A stretch of DNA of 64,000 nt from Kitasatospora sp. NBC_01287 (GCF_026340565.1 NZ_JAPEPB010000001.1:1798001-1862000), one strand, 5' to 3'. Positions 1-9,196 are shown, counted from the stretch's first letter. Made by a program: numbers and translations. The notes: generated by a model not told the origin, from the sequence alone.

Positions 1-806
1 TCCGGCATCGGTGAAGACGTTCAGGAAGGCGGCCGGGTCCGCCTTGGCTCGCACGTCGCCGTCGTGCAGGTACTGGTAGAGCGCCTTGGTGATGTCGGGG
101 TGCTGGTCGGCGAAGACGGTGCGCACCGCCCAGACGCTGTAGTTGTCCGACCCCAGCGCGGGGCCGGTGGCCAGGAAGTGCGCGCCGGAGTCGGCCAGCG
201 CGGCCACCGCGTAGCTGCTCCAGGTCGCCCAGGCGTCCACCTGGCCGGAGCTGAAGACCGGGGCGGACTGGTCGGGGCGCAGGTAGACCCGCTGCACCTG
301 GTCGGCGGCGATGCCGTTCTTGGCCAGCGCCTGGAGCAGCAGGTACTCGCCGGTGCCGCCCTGGTTGACCGCGACCTTCTTGCCGACCAGGTCCTGGATC
401 GAGGTGATCGGCGAGCCGTCCTTGACCAGGATGCCCTCGCCGACCGGGTCGGGGTCGGTGGCTGCGAAGAGCTTGAAGCTGGGCTTGGTGGCCAGCGCCG
501 TCACCGCGGAGGTGATCGAGCCGAGGGCGAAGTCGAGTTGGCCGGCGTTGAGCTCCTGGGCGGCGGGCGCGAACGGGCCGGCGCTACCGGTCCAGGCGAC
601 CTTGGCGTGCACCGCGGCCAGCGCCCGGTCCAGCGAGCCGTCCTTCTTGCCGAGGGCGAGCACCCCGGAGTTGCCGGGATCGGGGATCCGCACGGTCACC
701 TCGGCGGTGGCGCCGCCCGGGGCGGTGGCCTTGGAGGAGCCGCAAGCGGCGAGGGAGAGGGTGAGCAGCGCGGCGGCTGCGGCGAGCAGGGGGCGGGAGA
801 GGTTCA
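1..806 (-). CDS. Sulfonate/nitrate-type ABC transporter substrate-binding lipoprotein (3' end outside window)
   Basis: The gene starts with GTG at 806 and runs off the left edge. The first 22 residues form a lipoprotein signal peptide ending in L-A-A-C (Cys22), so the mature protein should be anchored outside the membrane. The remaining frame reads as a SsuA/TauA-type periplasmic-binding protein, with a VKDGSPITSIQDLVGKKVA stretch and a GGTGEYLLLQAL stretch typical of sulfonate/taurine-binding proteins. It follows a DszB-like gene on the same strand after a 159-bp gap filled with repeats, so the two probably form a sulfur-acquisition unit. The permease and ATPase are presumably beyond position 1. 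Substrate is inferred from family only. Confidence 0.85.
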
Positions 807-837
807 CGTGGGGCTCCGGGTCAGGGTTCGGCGCGGG

Positions 838-968
838 GCGGGCGCGGGCGGTCAGCGACGGGCGCCGGTGGTCAGCGACGGGCGCGGGCGGTCAGCGGCG
901 GGCGGCCGTCGGCGGCGGCCCGGCGGTCAACGGCGGCCGGTGGTCGGGGTCAGCAGCACCGGGGGTCA
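838..968 (-). repeat. Degenerate tandem repeat spanning the stop codon of the desulfinase-like gene
   Basis: Read on the minus strand, the end of the upstream gene (CGC CGC TGA CC) is followed by about five further copies of an imperfect unit containing CGC-TGA-CC, with a spacing of about 20 bp in the clearest copies. The array fills the gap between the two genes. It is one of at least nine stop-codon-spanning repeats in this window. Confidence 0.7.
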
Positions 969-1973
969 GCGGCGACCGGCGCGCAACGCCTCGGCGGCAC
1001 GCAGCGGTTCGGGGTCGGCCCAGGCGGCCAGGTCCACCGGCTCGGGCAGGAAGCCGTGGCGGTGCAACAGCCGCTCCTGCTGGGCGAGCAGGTCGAGGCG
1101 TTCGCGGGCGAGCGAGAGGTGCAGGGTGCGGTGGCCGTCGGCGGCGTAGGCGCCGTGCACGCCCTCGGCACCGGCGCCGGTCTCGGCGCTGAGGATCCGG
1201 GCCACCTCCACCGGGTGTCCGGCCGCCCAGTCGGCGGCATCGAGCAGCACCGCGAGGAACCGCACCACCAGGTCGGGGCGGCTGTCCAACAGGTCCTGAT
1301 GGACCGTCACCGGACGAGGGGTCCCGTTGTTGACCCGGGCGCGCCGGTCCGGCGCCTCGTCCAGTTCCACGGCGACCTCGGCGCCGAAGCGCCGCGCGGC
1401 CTCCACGGCCAGTGCGCCCTTCACGTAGACGGCGTCCACCCGGCCCTCGCGCAGCGCGGTCAGCTCGGCGGTCCACTGGCCCTCGCCGGGCCGGGCCGGG
1501 ACCTCGGTCAGCTCCGCGTCCGCGAGCGAGAGTCCGGCCAGGCCGAGCGCGCCGGTGAAGCCGGCCAGCGCCATCGCCCGCCAGAAGTCGATGCCGATCG
1601 GGTGCCGCGGGATCGCCAGTCGCAGTCCGCGCAGCGAGGCCGGACCGCGCAGGCCGCTGCCCGCCCGGACCAGCACCACCTGGCGCTCCTCGATCCAGGT
1701 CAGGCCGATCAACCGGGTGCGCTCCCCGCGCGACCGGGCCCAGAGCGCAGGCACGTTGCCGCCCTCGCGGAAGAGGCCGGGCAGCGCGTGGGTGTAGTGG
1801 TGGTCGGCGGCGAGCTCGGCCGGGGCGTCCTGCAGGGAGCGCACGGAGATCCCGTCGGCCGCGAACTCGGCGGCCAGGCGGCCCTGGTCGGCGGCGATGC
1901 CGGTGGCGGTGGGGACGGGGCAGCGGGTGAACCAGAGCGTGTCGGGGGCCTGGACGGGCGCGGAGCTGGGCAT
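966..1973 (-). CDS. DszB-like desulfinase / SBP-fold protein
   Basis: A 335-residue protein with no signal peptide. It resembles DszB, the 2'-hydroxybiphenyl-2-sulfinate desulfinase of the 4S desulfurization pathway. It keeps the CPVP motif whose cysteine is the DszB nucleophile (Cys18 here, Cys27 in DszB). It also has an HYTH...REGG segment in which His59 and Arg69 are ten residues apart, like DszB His60 and Arg70. The C-terminal LPEPVDLAAWADPEPL also matches the DszB tail. The fold is that of periplasmic-binding proteins, so cytosolic ABC-associated homologues are the alternative. The ATG at 1973 is preceded by GAGAAGG. It is followed by a sulfonate-type binding lipoprotein and is divergent from an IclR regulator. 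A desulfinase or organosulfur role is likely; the substrate is unknown. Confidence 0.75.
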   Translation of the reverse strand: MPSSAPVQAPDTLWFTRCPVPTATGIAADQGRLAAEFAADGISVRSLQDAPAELAADHHYTHALPGLFREGGNVPALWARSRGERTRLIGLTWIEERQVVLVRAGSGLRGPASLRGLRLAIPRHPIGIDFWRAMALAGFTGALGLAGLSLADAELTEVPARPGEGQWTAELTALREGRVDAVYVKGALAVEAARRFGAEVAVELDEAPDRRARVNNGTPRPVTVHQDLLDSRPDLVVRFLAVLLDAADWAAGHPVEVARILSAETGAGAEGVHGAYAADGHRTLHLSLARERLDLLAQQERLLHRHGFLPEPVDLAAWADPEPLRAAEALRAGRR

Positions 1974-2152
1974 GGCGGCAGGACCTTCTCAGGAAGTGGC
2001 GGCGAGGTGGTCGCGAGGGAGGTGCGCGAGGAGGCCTCCCCCTGGGGTGCGGGCACCGGACGGGCGGAGCACCACGGGTGAGGTGTGGGCCTCGGGCTGC
2101 GCCGAGCGTTCCATGGCCGACCGAGCCGAGGCAAGCTTTGCCACATGATGGG

Positions 2153-2169
2153 ATTGATTGTTCATCAAT
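2153..2169. promoter_or_regulatory. Inverted repeat in the desulfinase/IclR divergent promoter
   Basis: ATTGAT-N5-ATCAAT is a perfect 6-bp inverted repeat in an AT-rich patch between the divergent desulfinase-like and iclR-like genes. Its position suits an operator for the adjacent IclR protein. Binding is inferred. Confidence 0.5.
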
Positions 2170-2283
2170 GCCACGGTCCCGCAACATCACTGCCACACTG
2201 CGGCAGCGAGCACTGCCATATCCTGGGAAGCAACCACTCACACCCGACCGCGCATCCAGACCCGCAGAGGACTCCCCACACCC

Positions 2284-3171
2284 ATGGCCGAGGCCATCCC
2301 CGCCGCAACCGACCCCGCTGACGCCACCGAGGCCGCTGATGCCGCCGACGCCACCCGTGCCGCTGATGCCGCTGACGCCGCCGGAACCAAGCGGGTGGCC
2401 GCCGGACGCACACCGCCCGGTGGGGCGCAGGCCGTGCAGCGCGCCCTGGTGCTGCTGCACTGCTTCCACGACAACGGCCCGGAGCTGAGCGCCTCCGACC
2501 TGGCCCGCCGTGCCCGGCTGAGCGTCTCGACCGCGCACCGGCTGGCCCGCACCCTGGTCAGCATGGGCTTCCTGGAGCAGGACCAGCTCACCGCCCGCTA
2601 CCGGCTCGGCCCGGCGGTCGCCGAGCTCGGCCAACTGAGCTTCCACCAGCGGGGCCTGCACCTTGCCGGGCCCGAACTGGAGGTGCTGGCCCGGCGGACC
2701 GGCGCCACTGCCGACCTGGCGATCCGCAGCGGGGAGCACGCACTGATCCTGGTGGGCGACTCGGTCCGTCCCGAGACCGGGCTGGGACTGCGCCGGCCGC
2801 TGCACTCCACGGCGCTCGGCAAGGTGCTGCTGGCCTGGCCGAACCCGGCCGAGTCGGCGCCCGAGCTGTCGGCGGACCACCCGCTGCGCGCCTTCACCGC
2901 TCGGACCATCGTCGATCCGGCGCTGCTGGCGGCCGAGTTGGCGCGAGTGCGGGCCGCCGGGCACGCGCTCAACGACGGCGAGTCGGCCGAGGGGGTGCGC
3001 ACCGTGGCGCTGCCGGTGCTGGACCTCGCGGGGCAGGCCAGGTTCGCCCTCGCCGTCCGCTCCACCCCCGAGCGGCTCACCGCCGAGCGGCTGCCCGAGG
3101 TGCTGCGCGAGGCCCACGGCTGCGCGGCCGCCCTGCGCGTCCTGCTGCTGCCGCCGGACCAACGCCCATAG
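2284..3171 (+). CDS. IclR-family transcriptional regulator
   Basis: A 295-residue protein. After an Ala/Asp-rich N-terminus of about 40 residues it has the IclR winged helix (SASDLARRARLSVSTAHRLA as recognition region, then a wing ending in YRLG), and then the effector-binding domain with RPLHSTALGKVLLA and a C-terminal ALPVLD segment. The ATG at 2284 is chosen because it follows a GAGGA box. The frame stays open upstream to a TTG at 2158, which would overlap the putative operator. It is divergent from the desulfinase-like gene and probably controls that gene and the adjoining transporter. IclR effectors vary, so activation versus repression cannot be read from sequence. Confidence 0.9.
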   Translation: MAEAIPAATDPADATEAADAADATRAADAADAAGTKRVAAGRTPPGGAQAVQRALVLLHCFHDNGPELSASDLARRARLSVSTAHRLARTLVSMGFLEQDQLTARYRLGPAVAELGQLSFHQRGLHLAGPELEVLARRTGATADLAIRSGEHALILVGDSVRPETGLGLRRPLHSTALGKVLLAWPNPAESAPELSADHPLRAFTARTIVDPALLAAELARVRAAGHALNDGESAEGVRTVALPVLDLAGQARFALAVRSTPERLTAERLPEVLREAHGCAAALRVLLLPPDQRP

Positions 3172-3223
3172 CCCCGCCACGGTTGCGGCTGCGGCTGCGG
3201 AGGCAGCCGGGCCGAACAACGAC

Positions 3224-3259
3224 GCGAGCCCGGCCCCGTCGGATCCGGGCCGGGCTCGC
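3224..3259. terminator. Bidirectional hairpin between convergent genes
   Basis: A perfect 13-bp stem (GCGAGCCCGGCCC at 3224-3236, complement at 3247-3259) with a 10-base loop. It lies between the 3' ends of the IclR gene and the winged-helix regulator gene, where a shared terminator is expected. Confidence 0.85.
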
Positions 3260-3274
3260 TGATCTGACGCGGAC

Positions 3275-4045
3275 TCAGCCCCGGCTGATCGGGGCGTACT
3301 TGTAGCCGACCCGCCGCACGGTGACGATGCTGTCGCGGTGGCCGACGCCCAACTTGCGGCGCAGGCGGGCGACATGGACGTCCACTGTCCGGCCGTCGCC
3401 GACGTGGCCGTAGCCCCAGACGGCGGAGACCAGGTGGTCCCGGGTGTGCACCCGCTGCGGGTACTGGGTCAGGTGGGCGAGCAACTCGAACTCCAGGTAG
3501 GTGAGATCGAGCAGCTTGCCGTCGACGTAGGCGCTGCGCCGGTCCAGGTCGACGCTGATGCCGCGCTGGCCGGCACGGGCCGTCGCCCGCTCCGACACGG
3601 AGTTCGGCGCGCTCGCCGTGACGTGTACCGGTGCGACCGGCACCGGCAGCGCCTGGACGGGCGCCGCGGCGACGGCGGCCGAGTCGGCCGGCACCAGCAC
3701 CAGGTAGCCGACCAGCGACTGGGCCGCCGCGCCCGCGGCGCCCAACTGGGCACCGTACTGGGCAAGTAGACCCTGCGGCAGGGCGGACTGGGGCAGCGCG
3801 GCGACGACGGCGGCGCCCTCGGGGAACGCGCCGAGCAGCTCGGTCGCGATGGCGGGCTGCCCGGTCAGCTGGGCATGGCCGAGGGGCAGCAGGGTCGGCG
3901 GCAGCAGGGCTGGCGGCAGCGGAGCCGGGGCGGCGGGCGCCTGGTGCCAGCGGTCGGCGGCGGCCGGCGCGGCGGAGACCGAGCGGACGGCGCGCAGGTG
4001 GGGAGTGGCGGCGGGGGCGGTCAGGGTGGCCGAGGAGGAAGACAT
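3275..4045 (-). CDS. Orphan winged-helix (OmpR/PhoB C-terminal type) regulator
   Basis: A 256-residue protein. The last ~95 residues are a Trans_reg_C winged helix, seen in LTYLEFELLAHL, DHLVSAVWGYG and RTVDVHVARLRRKLG, ending VRRVGYKYAP. The N-terminal ~150 residues are Ala/Pro/Leu-rich and lack the aspartates and lysine of a receiver domain, so this is not a normal response regulator. I chose the ATG at 4045 (GAAAGAG upstream). The frame remains open to 4279, but that extension is Arg/Ser-rich and looks non-coding. No kinase is adjacent, so control by phosphorylation is unlikely. Target genes are unknown. Confidence 0.8.
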   Translation of the reverse strand: MSSSSATLTAPAATPHLRAVRSVSAAPAAADRWHQAPAAPAPLPPALLPPTLLPLGHAQLTGQPAIATELLGAFPEGAAVVAALPQSALPQGLLAQYGAQLGAAGAAAQSLVGYLVLVPADSAAVAAAPVQALPVPVAPVHVTASAPNSVSERATARAGQRGISVDLDRRSAYVDGKLLDLTYLEFELLAHLTQYPQRVHTRDHLVSAVWGYGHVGDGRTVDVHVARLRRKLGVGHRDSIVTVRRVGYKYAPISRG

Positions 4046-4496
4046 GAGGCAGCTCTTTCGCACAGAACGTTGGGTGGACGTCGTCTGCGCGTCGGACCGG
4101 GCTTCGCGGTGCGCGGCCGAACCGGGGTCGGATGACCTGGGATCAGCGGCGGACGAGCCGGGACGCGCGAGGCGAGCCCGGACAGGTCTGGTCGAAAAGG
4201 TGCGGCTGCCGGGACGGCCAGAACGGCTCGAGGTCCTGACGGCCTCGGCTGCTGTCCACGGTGGTGTCCATGTCCCCATTGAAGCAGATCCCCTGGGCGC
4301 GGCGTCGCACCGGCCGTCGCGCGCTCTGCGAACGCTGCGCTGTCATGGTGCCGCCCTCCCCCGGGTGATCCTGCCGGACGCGTCCGTCGCGTCGCGGCGT
4401 GCTCGATCAGAGGCTTCCATGCCGACTGCCTCCAGGGCAAGCTCCGTTCCGATATCCGGACCACCGCACTGAGACGCGGGCACCCGCGGAGCGCGG
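4046..4496. other. Intergenic region, no confident gene
   Basis: No confident gene was found in 451 bp between the winged-helix regulator and cvnD. A 42-codon minus-strand frame starting at 4271 has G/C-rich third positions, but its only ribosome-binding sequence lies too close to the start, so it is not called. The promoter of the winged-helix gene must lie here. Confidence 0.5.
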
Positions 4497-5108
4497 TCAG
4501 CGGCGGTCCGCCGCGTGCCGCACCAGCTCGATCAGCACCTCCTTGCCGTCCGCGCGCCGCCGGGCGTCGCAGAGCAGCACCGGTACGGCCGGGTCGAGGT
4601 CGAGCGCCGCCCGGACGTCCTCGGCTGCGAAGACCGGGGTGCCCTCGAAGCAGTTCACCGCGATCACGAACGGAATGCCGCGCTGCTCGAAGAAGTCGAC
4701 CGAGGGGAAGCAGTCGGCCAGGCGGCGGGTGTCGGCCAGCACCACCGCACCGAGCGCGCCGCGCGCCAACTCGTCCCAGACGAACCAGAACCGGTCCTGG
4801 CCGGGGGTGCCGAAGAGGTAGAGGGCGAGCCCGGGGCGCAGGTCGATCCGCCCGAAGTCCATCGCCACCGTGGTGGTGTGCTTCCCGGCCACCGCGCTCG
4901 TGTCGTCCACCGGTCGGCCCAGCTCACTCAACCGCTCCTCGGTGCGCAGCGGGCGGATCTCGCTCACCGCACCGACCAAGGTGGTCTTACCGACCCCGAA
5001 GCCGCCGGCCACCAGGATCTTCAGAGCGATCGTCGGCGCACCGTCAGCGGTGCGCCAGGGAACATTGCCTGACGATACGTCAGACGCTTTAGAGTGCTCG
5101 GAGGCCAT
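4497..5108 (-). CDS. cvnD: Conservon small GTPase-like ATP/GTP-binding protein
   Basis: A 203-residue P-loop protein of the CvnD/MglA-like family. Walker A GGFGVGKTT is at residues 35-43 and the DxxG-type segment is LYLFGTPGQDRFWF. It is the last gene of a cvnA-B-C-D operon and overlaps the cvnC 3' end by 20 bp, implying translational coupling. In Streptomyces conservons, CvnA-D form a membrane-associated complex likened to eukaryotic G-protein signalling, with CvnD as the nucleotide switch. Which of the multiple conservons this is cannot be told from the window. Confidence 0.92.
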   Translation of the reverse strand: MASEHSKASDVSSGNVPWRTADGAPTIALKILVAGGFGVGKTTLVGAVSEIRPLRTEERLSELGRPVDDTSAVAGKHTTTVAMDFGRIDLRPGLALYLFGTPGQDRFWFVWDELARGALGAVVLADTRRLADCFPSVDFFEQRGIPFVIAVNCFEGTPVFAAEDVRAALDLDPAVPVLLCDARRRADGKEVLIELVRHAADRR

Positions 5109-5646
5109 TGATCACTTCACGGAGCAGGCGCTCGTCCGGCAGTTCGGCGAGCGGGACGGGCCGGGTGACATCGATCAGCCCGGCGTCGTGCAGGTCACCC
5201 AGCAGCACCCGGACCACACTGACCGGCAGGTCGGTGTACGAGCCGAGCTCGGCCACCGAGAGCGATCCCCGGCGGCACAGACCGAGGATCGCGAGGTGTT
5301 CGGGGTCCAGCACCGGTTCCGGAACCACCGCCACACCACCGAACGGGCCGGCGGTGCCGAAGCGGTCGGCCGGGTCGGCGAGCGAGACCATCGAGATCAG
5401 GTCGAAGAACCCGTCCCCCACCGGTCTGGTGCGCCCTCTGGTCAACGCGAAGAGCCGCACCATCGGACCGGCCTCATCGTCGAACCACTGCACCTGGTCC
5501 GCGAGTTCGACACCGTCGACGGCGCCGCCGAGCACGCCGTCCACAGCGCCGCCGGCAGCACCATCGCGGCCGGCACCAACGTGATCAGGACCGACCCGGT
5601 CGGCGGCGGGTCTGCCCGGCTCCCGCTCCGGCAACTGCCCGGTCAT
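5089..5646 (-). CDS. cvnC: Conservon DUF742 protein
   Basis: A 185-residue DUF742 (CvnC) protein. The N-terminal ~60 residues are Gly/Asp-rich linker. The C-terminal half is a winged-helix-like module (EHLAILGLCRRGSLSVAELG, then VSVVRVLLGDLHDAGLIDV). The ATG at 5646 overlaps the cvnB stop in an ATGA arrangement and has no ribosome-binding site of its own, so translation should be coupled to cvnB. In characterised conservons CvnC interacts with the other Cvn proteins; a DNA-binding role has not been established. Confidence 0.92.
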   Translation of the reverse strand: MTGQLPEREPGRPAADRVGPDHVGAGRDGAAGGAVDGVLGGAVDGVELADQVQWFDDEAGPMVRLFALTRGRTRPVGDGFFDLISMVSLADPADRFGTAGPFGGVAVVPEPVLDPEHLAILGLCRRGSLSVAELGSYTDLPVSVVRVLLGDLHDAGLIDVTRPVPLAELPDERLLREVINGLRAL

Positions 5647-6050
5647 CCGGCCGGATGCCGGGGCTCGGCGGCCAAGTGCTCCCCGACCCGCTTGACCAGT
5701 AGCGCCATCTCGTAGGCGACCTGGCCGATGTCGGAGTCGGCGTCGCTCAGCACGGCCAGGCAACTGCCGTCCCCGGCCGCGGTGATGAAGAGGAAGGCCT
5801 CATCCAGCTCCACCATGGTCTGCCGCACCCCGCCGACGTCGAAGTGCCGCCCGGCACCCTTGGCCAGGCTGTGGAACCCGGCGGCGACGGCGGCCAGGTG
5901 CTCGGCGTCCTCCCGGCCCAGCCCCTGCGAGGCGCCGGTGGCCAGGCCGTCGCTGGAGAGGATGACCGCGTGCCGCAGCGAGGCCACCCGTCCCACCAAG
6001 TCGTCCAGAAGCCAGTTGAGGTCGCCGGACGGCTGGGTCATTGCGGTCAT
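5643..6050 (-). CDS. cvnB: Conservon roadblock/LC7 protein
   Basis: A 135-residue roadblock/LC7 domain protein. Recognisable elements are LNWLLDDLVGRVASLRHAVILSSDG, GLGREDAEHLAAVAAG, and a conserved VELDEAFLFITAAGDGSCLAV core strand-helix region (shown here in parts). The family regulates small GTPases, consistent with a partner role for CvnD. The ATG at 6050 overlaps the cvnA stop (ATGA) and has GAAGGA eight bases upstream inside cvnA. Confidence 0.92.
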   Translation of the reverse strand: MTAMTQPSGDLNWLLDDLVGRVASLRHAVILSSDGLATGASQGLGREDAEHLAAVAAGFHSLAKGAGRHFDVGGVRQTMVELDEAFLFITAAGDGSCLAVLSDADSDIGQVAYEMALLVKRVGEHLAAEPRHPAG

Positions 6051-8767
6051 CGATCAGGTCCTTCCGCTGATGCGGGTGGTGCTGGGCGTGGAGCGGCCGG
6101 CAGTGCCGGGGGTACGGGGGACGCCGCCAGTGCGCGGCGGACGTCCGGCAGCGGGCGCCGCCCGCCGGCGGGCGACAGCGGCCCGGCGGGCGGAAGTGGC
6201 CGCAGGGGCGGCTCCGTGCCGGGCAACGGTGCGCCGGCCGCGATGCCCGGGTCAGGTGGCACCCCGGTGGGCGACGGCGCGGCCCGCCCGCGGCTGAAAC
6301 CGCGCTGGAACGAGCTGAAGGTGGCCCGCGCCTCCTCCGGCGACCGCTCGCGCACGGACTGCGGCTCCGCCGAGCGGTCGGCCGCGCGCGCAGCGGCCTC
6401 CTTCAACTGCGGTGCCAGGTTGGCCTGTCGGACCCGGCGCGGGAGCAGTCCACCGGCGGCCGGCGGAGCACCAAGGGCATCGGGGGCATCGGATGCAGCG
6501 GAGACATCAGGGCTTCCAGGCACGTCAACTGAGTGACCGTCAGCATCCGCGACGTCCAGGCCCTGCCGCCGGTGCCGCCCCGTACCGCCCGGCGCGGGGA
6601 CCAGCACCGGCCCGCCGGTCGCCCGGCGCCTGGGCAGGCCGCCGGGTGTACGCGCGGGCTCGGCCCCGGCAGGCTGCGGCCCGGTGACCGGCCGCTGGTG
6701 CGCACCCCGGGTCCGCGCGGCGCCCGCCCGCCCCGCCGTGCTGCCCGTCGCGGCCCCGCCGGTCACGGCGACCAGGTCCCGCTGGCGTGGCATCGCGGCT
6801 GGCCCTGCGGCACCGGCACCGACACCGCCACCGGGCACCGGCACCGCCCCGGGCGGCACCGCGACGCCGCCCGGCACCTCCGCGAGCAGTTCCCGGGGTA
6901 TCAGCACCACGGCCGTGGTCCCGCCGTAGGGCGAGGCCCGCAGGCTCACCCGGACCCCGTGCCGGCGCGCCAGCCGGCTGACCACGAAGAGGCCGAGCCG
7001 GTCGGTGTCGGTCAGGTCGAAGGCCTGCTCGACCTCCAGCCGCTGGTTGATCTCCGCCAGGGCCGGCTCGCTCAACCCGAGCCCGCGGTCGTCTATCTCC
7101 AGCGCGAAGCCGTGCGCGACCACCTCGCCCTGCACCGTCACCTGGGTCTGCGGCGGCGAGAACACCGCGGCGTTCTCGACCAGTTCGGCGATCAGGTGGG
7201 TCACGTCGGCGACCGCGCTGCCGAGCAGCCCGGTGCCGGGGAACGGGCGGACGATGACCCGCGCGTAGTCCTCCACCTCGCCGACCGCCGCGCGCACCAC
7301 GTCGACCATCCGCACCGGCTTGCGCCAGGCGCGGCCGGGCGAGCCGCCGGAGAGGATGATCAGGCCCTCGGCGTGCCGGCGCATGCGGGTGGTCAGGTGG
7401 TCGAGCTTGAAGAGGTCCTCCAGCTCCGCCGGGTCCTCGGTGCGCCGCTCCATGGTGTCCAGCAGGGTCAGCTGACGGTGCAGCAGCACCTGGCTGCGCC
7501 GGGCCAGGTTGACGAAGACCGCCGAGACGCCGCGCCGCAGTTCGGCCTGCTCGACGGCGGCCCGCACCGCGGCGCGCTGCACCTGGTTGAAGGCCCGGCC
7601 GACCTGGCCGATCTCCGCGTCGCCGAACTGCAGCTCGGGGGCCTCCGCCGCGATGTCCACCGGCTGGCCGTCGCGCAGCCGCCGCATCACCGAGGGAAGC
7701 CGGGCCCCGGCCAGGTCGTGCGCGGCGTTGCGCAGCCCGATCAGCTCGCGCACCAGCCCCCGCCCGATCCGCAGCGAGATCACCACCGAGAGCACGATCG
7801 CCAGCAGCCCGATCACACCGGCGACCAGGCCGCGCCAGAGCAGGCCCATGGCGTAGGAGGTGGCCCTGGCGCCGAGGGTGTCGGCCAGCTTGCTGTTCTC
7901 CTGGCTGAGGTCGCCGAGCATCCGGTCGGCGGTCTGCCGCCAGGTCGCCTCGCTGACGCTCTGCACGGCGTCGGCCGGCTCGCTGGCGCTCTCGAACTCC
8001 CGGTCCGCCAGGTCCAGCGCCCTCCAGTCGTCGCTGCCCTGCAGCGCCAGGTAGTCGCTCTGGTCGGGCTGGTCCAGCTCGCCGATGTAGACCTCGAAGA
8101 GCGCCTGCTGATCGTGCATCGGGTCGAGCACCGCCTGCTCCTGCTGCAGGGTCGGGACGGCGCTGGCCAGCATCCCCTCCATCGCGGCGTCCTGCTGCGA
8201 GAGGTACTCCCGGGCCCGGGTGAGCTCGATCAGGATGGTGCCCTGCCGCGGCAACTGCCCGCTCTGCTGGCTGACGAAGGCGGACCGGAAGCCGAAGGCC
8301 GGCAGGATCAGCCCGCTGTACTGGGTGATCGCGAAGCCCCAGCTGATCGACTGCTGCCCGACCTGGCCGCGCAGCAGGGTCAGCTGACCCGCGGCACTCA
8401 GCACGTCCTGCAGCCTGGCCCGCTCGGCGCTGGAGAGCTTGCCCGCGTCCGAACCGCCGGCCTTCTGCCGCAGCAGCGCGAGGTCCTGGTCGGTGGTCTT
8501 CTGCGCGTTGAGGTAGTCGGTCTGCACGTCCGAGGCCTGCGGGCGGGCCAGCAGCACCACGGCGGCCCGGCGCTCGTCCTGCAGGTCGCGGGCCACCTGG
8601 TCGACCGGGGCGCCGAAGGCCTTGTAGGTCGAGGCCACGTTCAGCTGGTTCCAGAAGTCGCTGGTGGTGACGAGGGTGGCATAGGCCCACAGGCCCACCA
8701 GCGCCACGATGGGCACGAGGAGCAGCGCGATGATCTTCGCGCGGATCGAGCTGCTGCGCAGACGCAT
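6047..8767 (-). CDS. cvnA: Conservon sensor histidine-kinase-like membrane protein
   Basis: A 906-residue membrane protein. TM1 is at about residues 12-33. An extracytoplasmic sensor region of about 290 residues, of the kind seen in nitrate/nitrite-sensing-like CvnA proteins, follows. TM2 and a HAMP-like linker lie around GLVAGVIGLLAIVLSVVISL. The phosphoacceptor-like helix has LFKLDHLTTRMRRHAEGL, and the HATPase domain has the N-box ELVENAAVFSPP and DDRGLGLS. The C-terminal ~200 residues are Pro/Ala/Gly-rich and disordered. The ATG at 8767 has GAGGA five bases upstream. It heads the cvnABCD operon. The ATPase motifs look intact. Confidence 0.93.
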   Translation of the reverse strand: MRLRSSSIRAKIIALLLVPIVALVGLWAYATLVTTSDFWNQLNVASTYKAFGAPVDQVARDLQDERRAAVVLLARPQASDVQTDYLNAQKTTDQDLALLRQKAGGSDAGKLSSAERARLQDVLSAAGQLTLLRGQVGQQSISWGFAITQYSGLILPAFGFRSAFVSQQSGQLPRQGTILIELTRAREYLSQQDAAMEGMLASAVPTLQQEQAVLDPMHDQQALFEVYIGELDQPDQSDYLALQGSDDWRALDLADREFESASEPADAVQSVSEATWRQTADRMLGDLSQENSKLADTLGARATSYAMGLLWRGLVAGVIGLLAIVLSVVISLRIGRGLVRELIGLRNAAHDLAGARLPSVMRRLRDGQPVDIAAEAPELQFGDAEIGQVGRAFNQVQRAAVRAAVEQAELRRGVSAVFVNLARRSQVLLHRQLTLLDTMERRTEDPAELEDLFKLDHLTTRMRRHAEGLIILSGGSPGRAWRKPVRMVDVVRAAVGEVEDYARVIVRPFPGTGLLGSAVADVTHLIAELVENAAVFSPPQTQVTVQGEVVAHGFALEIDDRGLGLSEPALAEINQRLEVEQAFDLTDTDRLGLFVVSRLARRHGVRVSLRASPYGGTTAVVLIPRELLAEVPGGVAVPPGAVPVPGGGVGAGAAGPAAMPRQRDLVAVTGGAATGSTAGRAGAARTRGAHQRPVTGPQPAGAEPARTPGGLPRRRATGGPVLVPAPGGTGRHRRQGLDVADADGHSVDVPGSPDVSAASDAPDALGAPPAAGGLLPRRVRQANLAPQLKEAAARAADRSAEPQSVRERSPEEARATFSSFQRGFSRGRAAPSPTGVPPDPGIAAGAPLPGTEPPLRPLPPAGPLSPAGGRRPLPDVRRALAASPVPPALPAAPRPAPPASAEGPDR

Positions 8768-8887
8768 GGAGTCCTCGGGAGGGTGTGCCCGGGTGGGAGT
8801 CTGCGCGAGCTTACTACCCAATGCTGACTGGTTCGACGGGTCTCGGCGATCGATCCTGATCTGTTGTTCCCGGGTGCCTGATCCGTT

Positions 8888-9041
8888 GTTGGCAGGCGCA
8901 TGATCCAGCATTGGCCAGGATTGGCAGGCGCATGACGCGTGGCACGAACGGGACACGAACGGGACCTGACGCCTGGCACGAACCGGACCTGACGCGCTTG
9001 GCACGCACGGCTCCTGATGCCTGGCACGTACGGCTCCTGGC
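8888..9041. repeat. Degenerate tandem repeats upstream of the acyl-CoA synthetase gene
   Basis: Two copies of TTGGCAGGCGCATGA-like sequence are followed by about four copies of an imperfect 23-26 bp unit built on TGACGCCTGGCACGAACCGG. The array fills much of the divergent region between cvnA and the acyl-CoA synthetase gene. No gene is seen between 8768 and 9196. Confidence 0.7.
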
Positions 9042-9196
9042 AGTGCCTTTCCAGCTGCGGACCGTGCGTGGTTCCGCTCGGCTCTGGGCAGCGCCGCGAC
9101 GATCCGCTACCGTCGCTACCGAGCCCCGGGAGGTCACCTCAGGCGTCCGAATCGACCACGGAACGTGGTCGGCGGCGGGGCCGGAGAGGCCGGAGG

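Noticed and set aside
2158..2283. N-terminal extension of the IclR regulator from a TTG
   Set aside because: The extension overlaps the inverted repeat, has no coding character, and a better start with GAGGA exists at 2284.
4143..4346. Short minus-strand frame between the winged-helix gene and cvnD
   Set aside because: Third-position GC is high, but no ribosome-binding site lies at usable spacing and no homologue is recognised.
6533..8827. Long plus-strand frame antisense to cvnA
   Set aside because: Same GC-bias shadow. The minus strand carries the full CvnA domain order.
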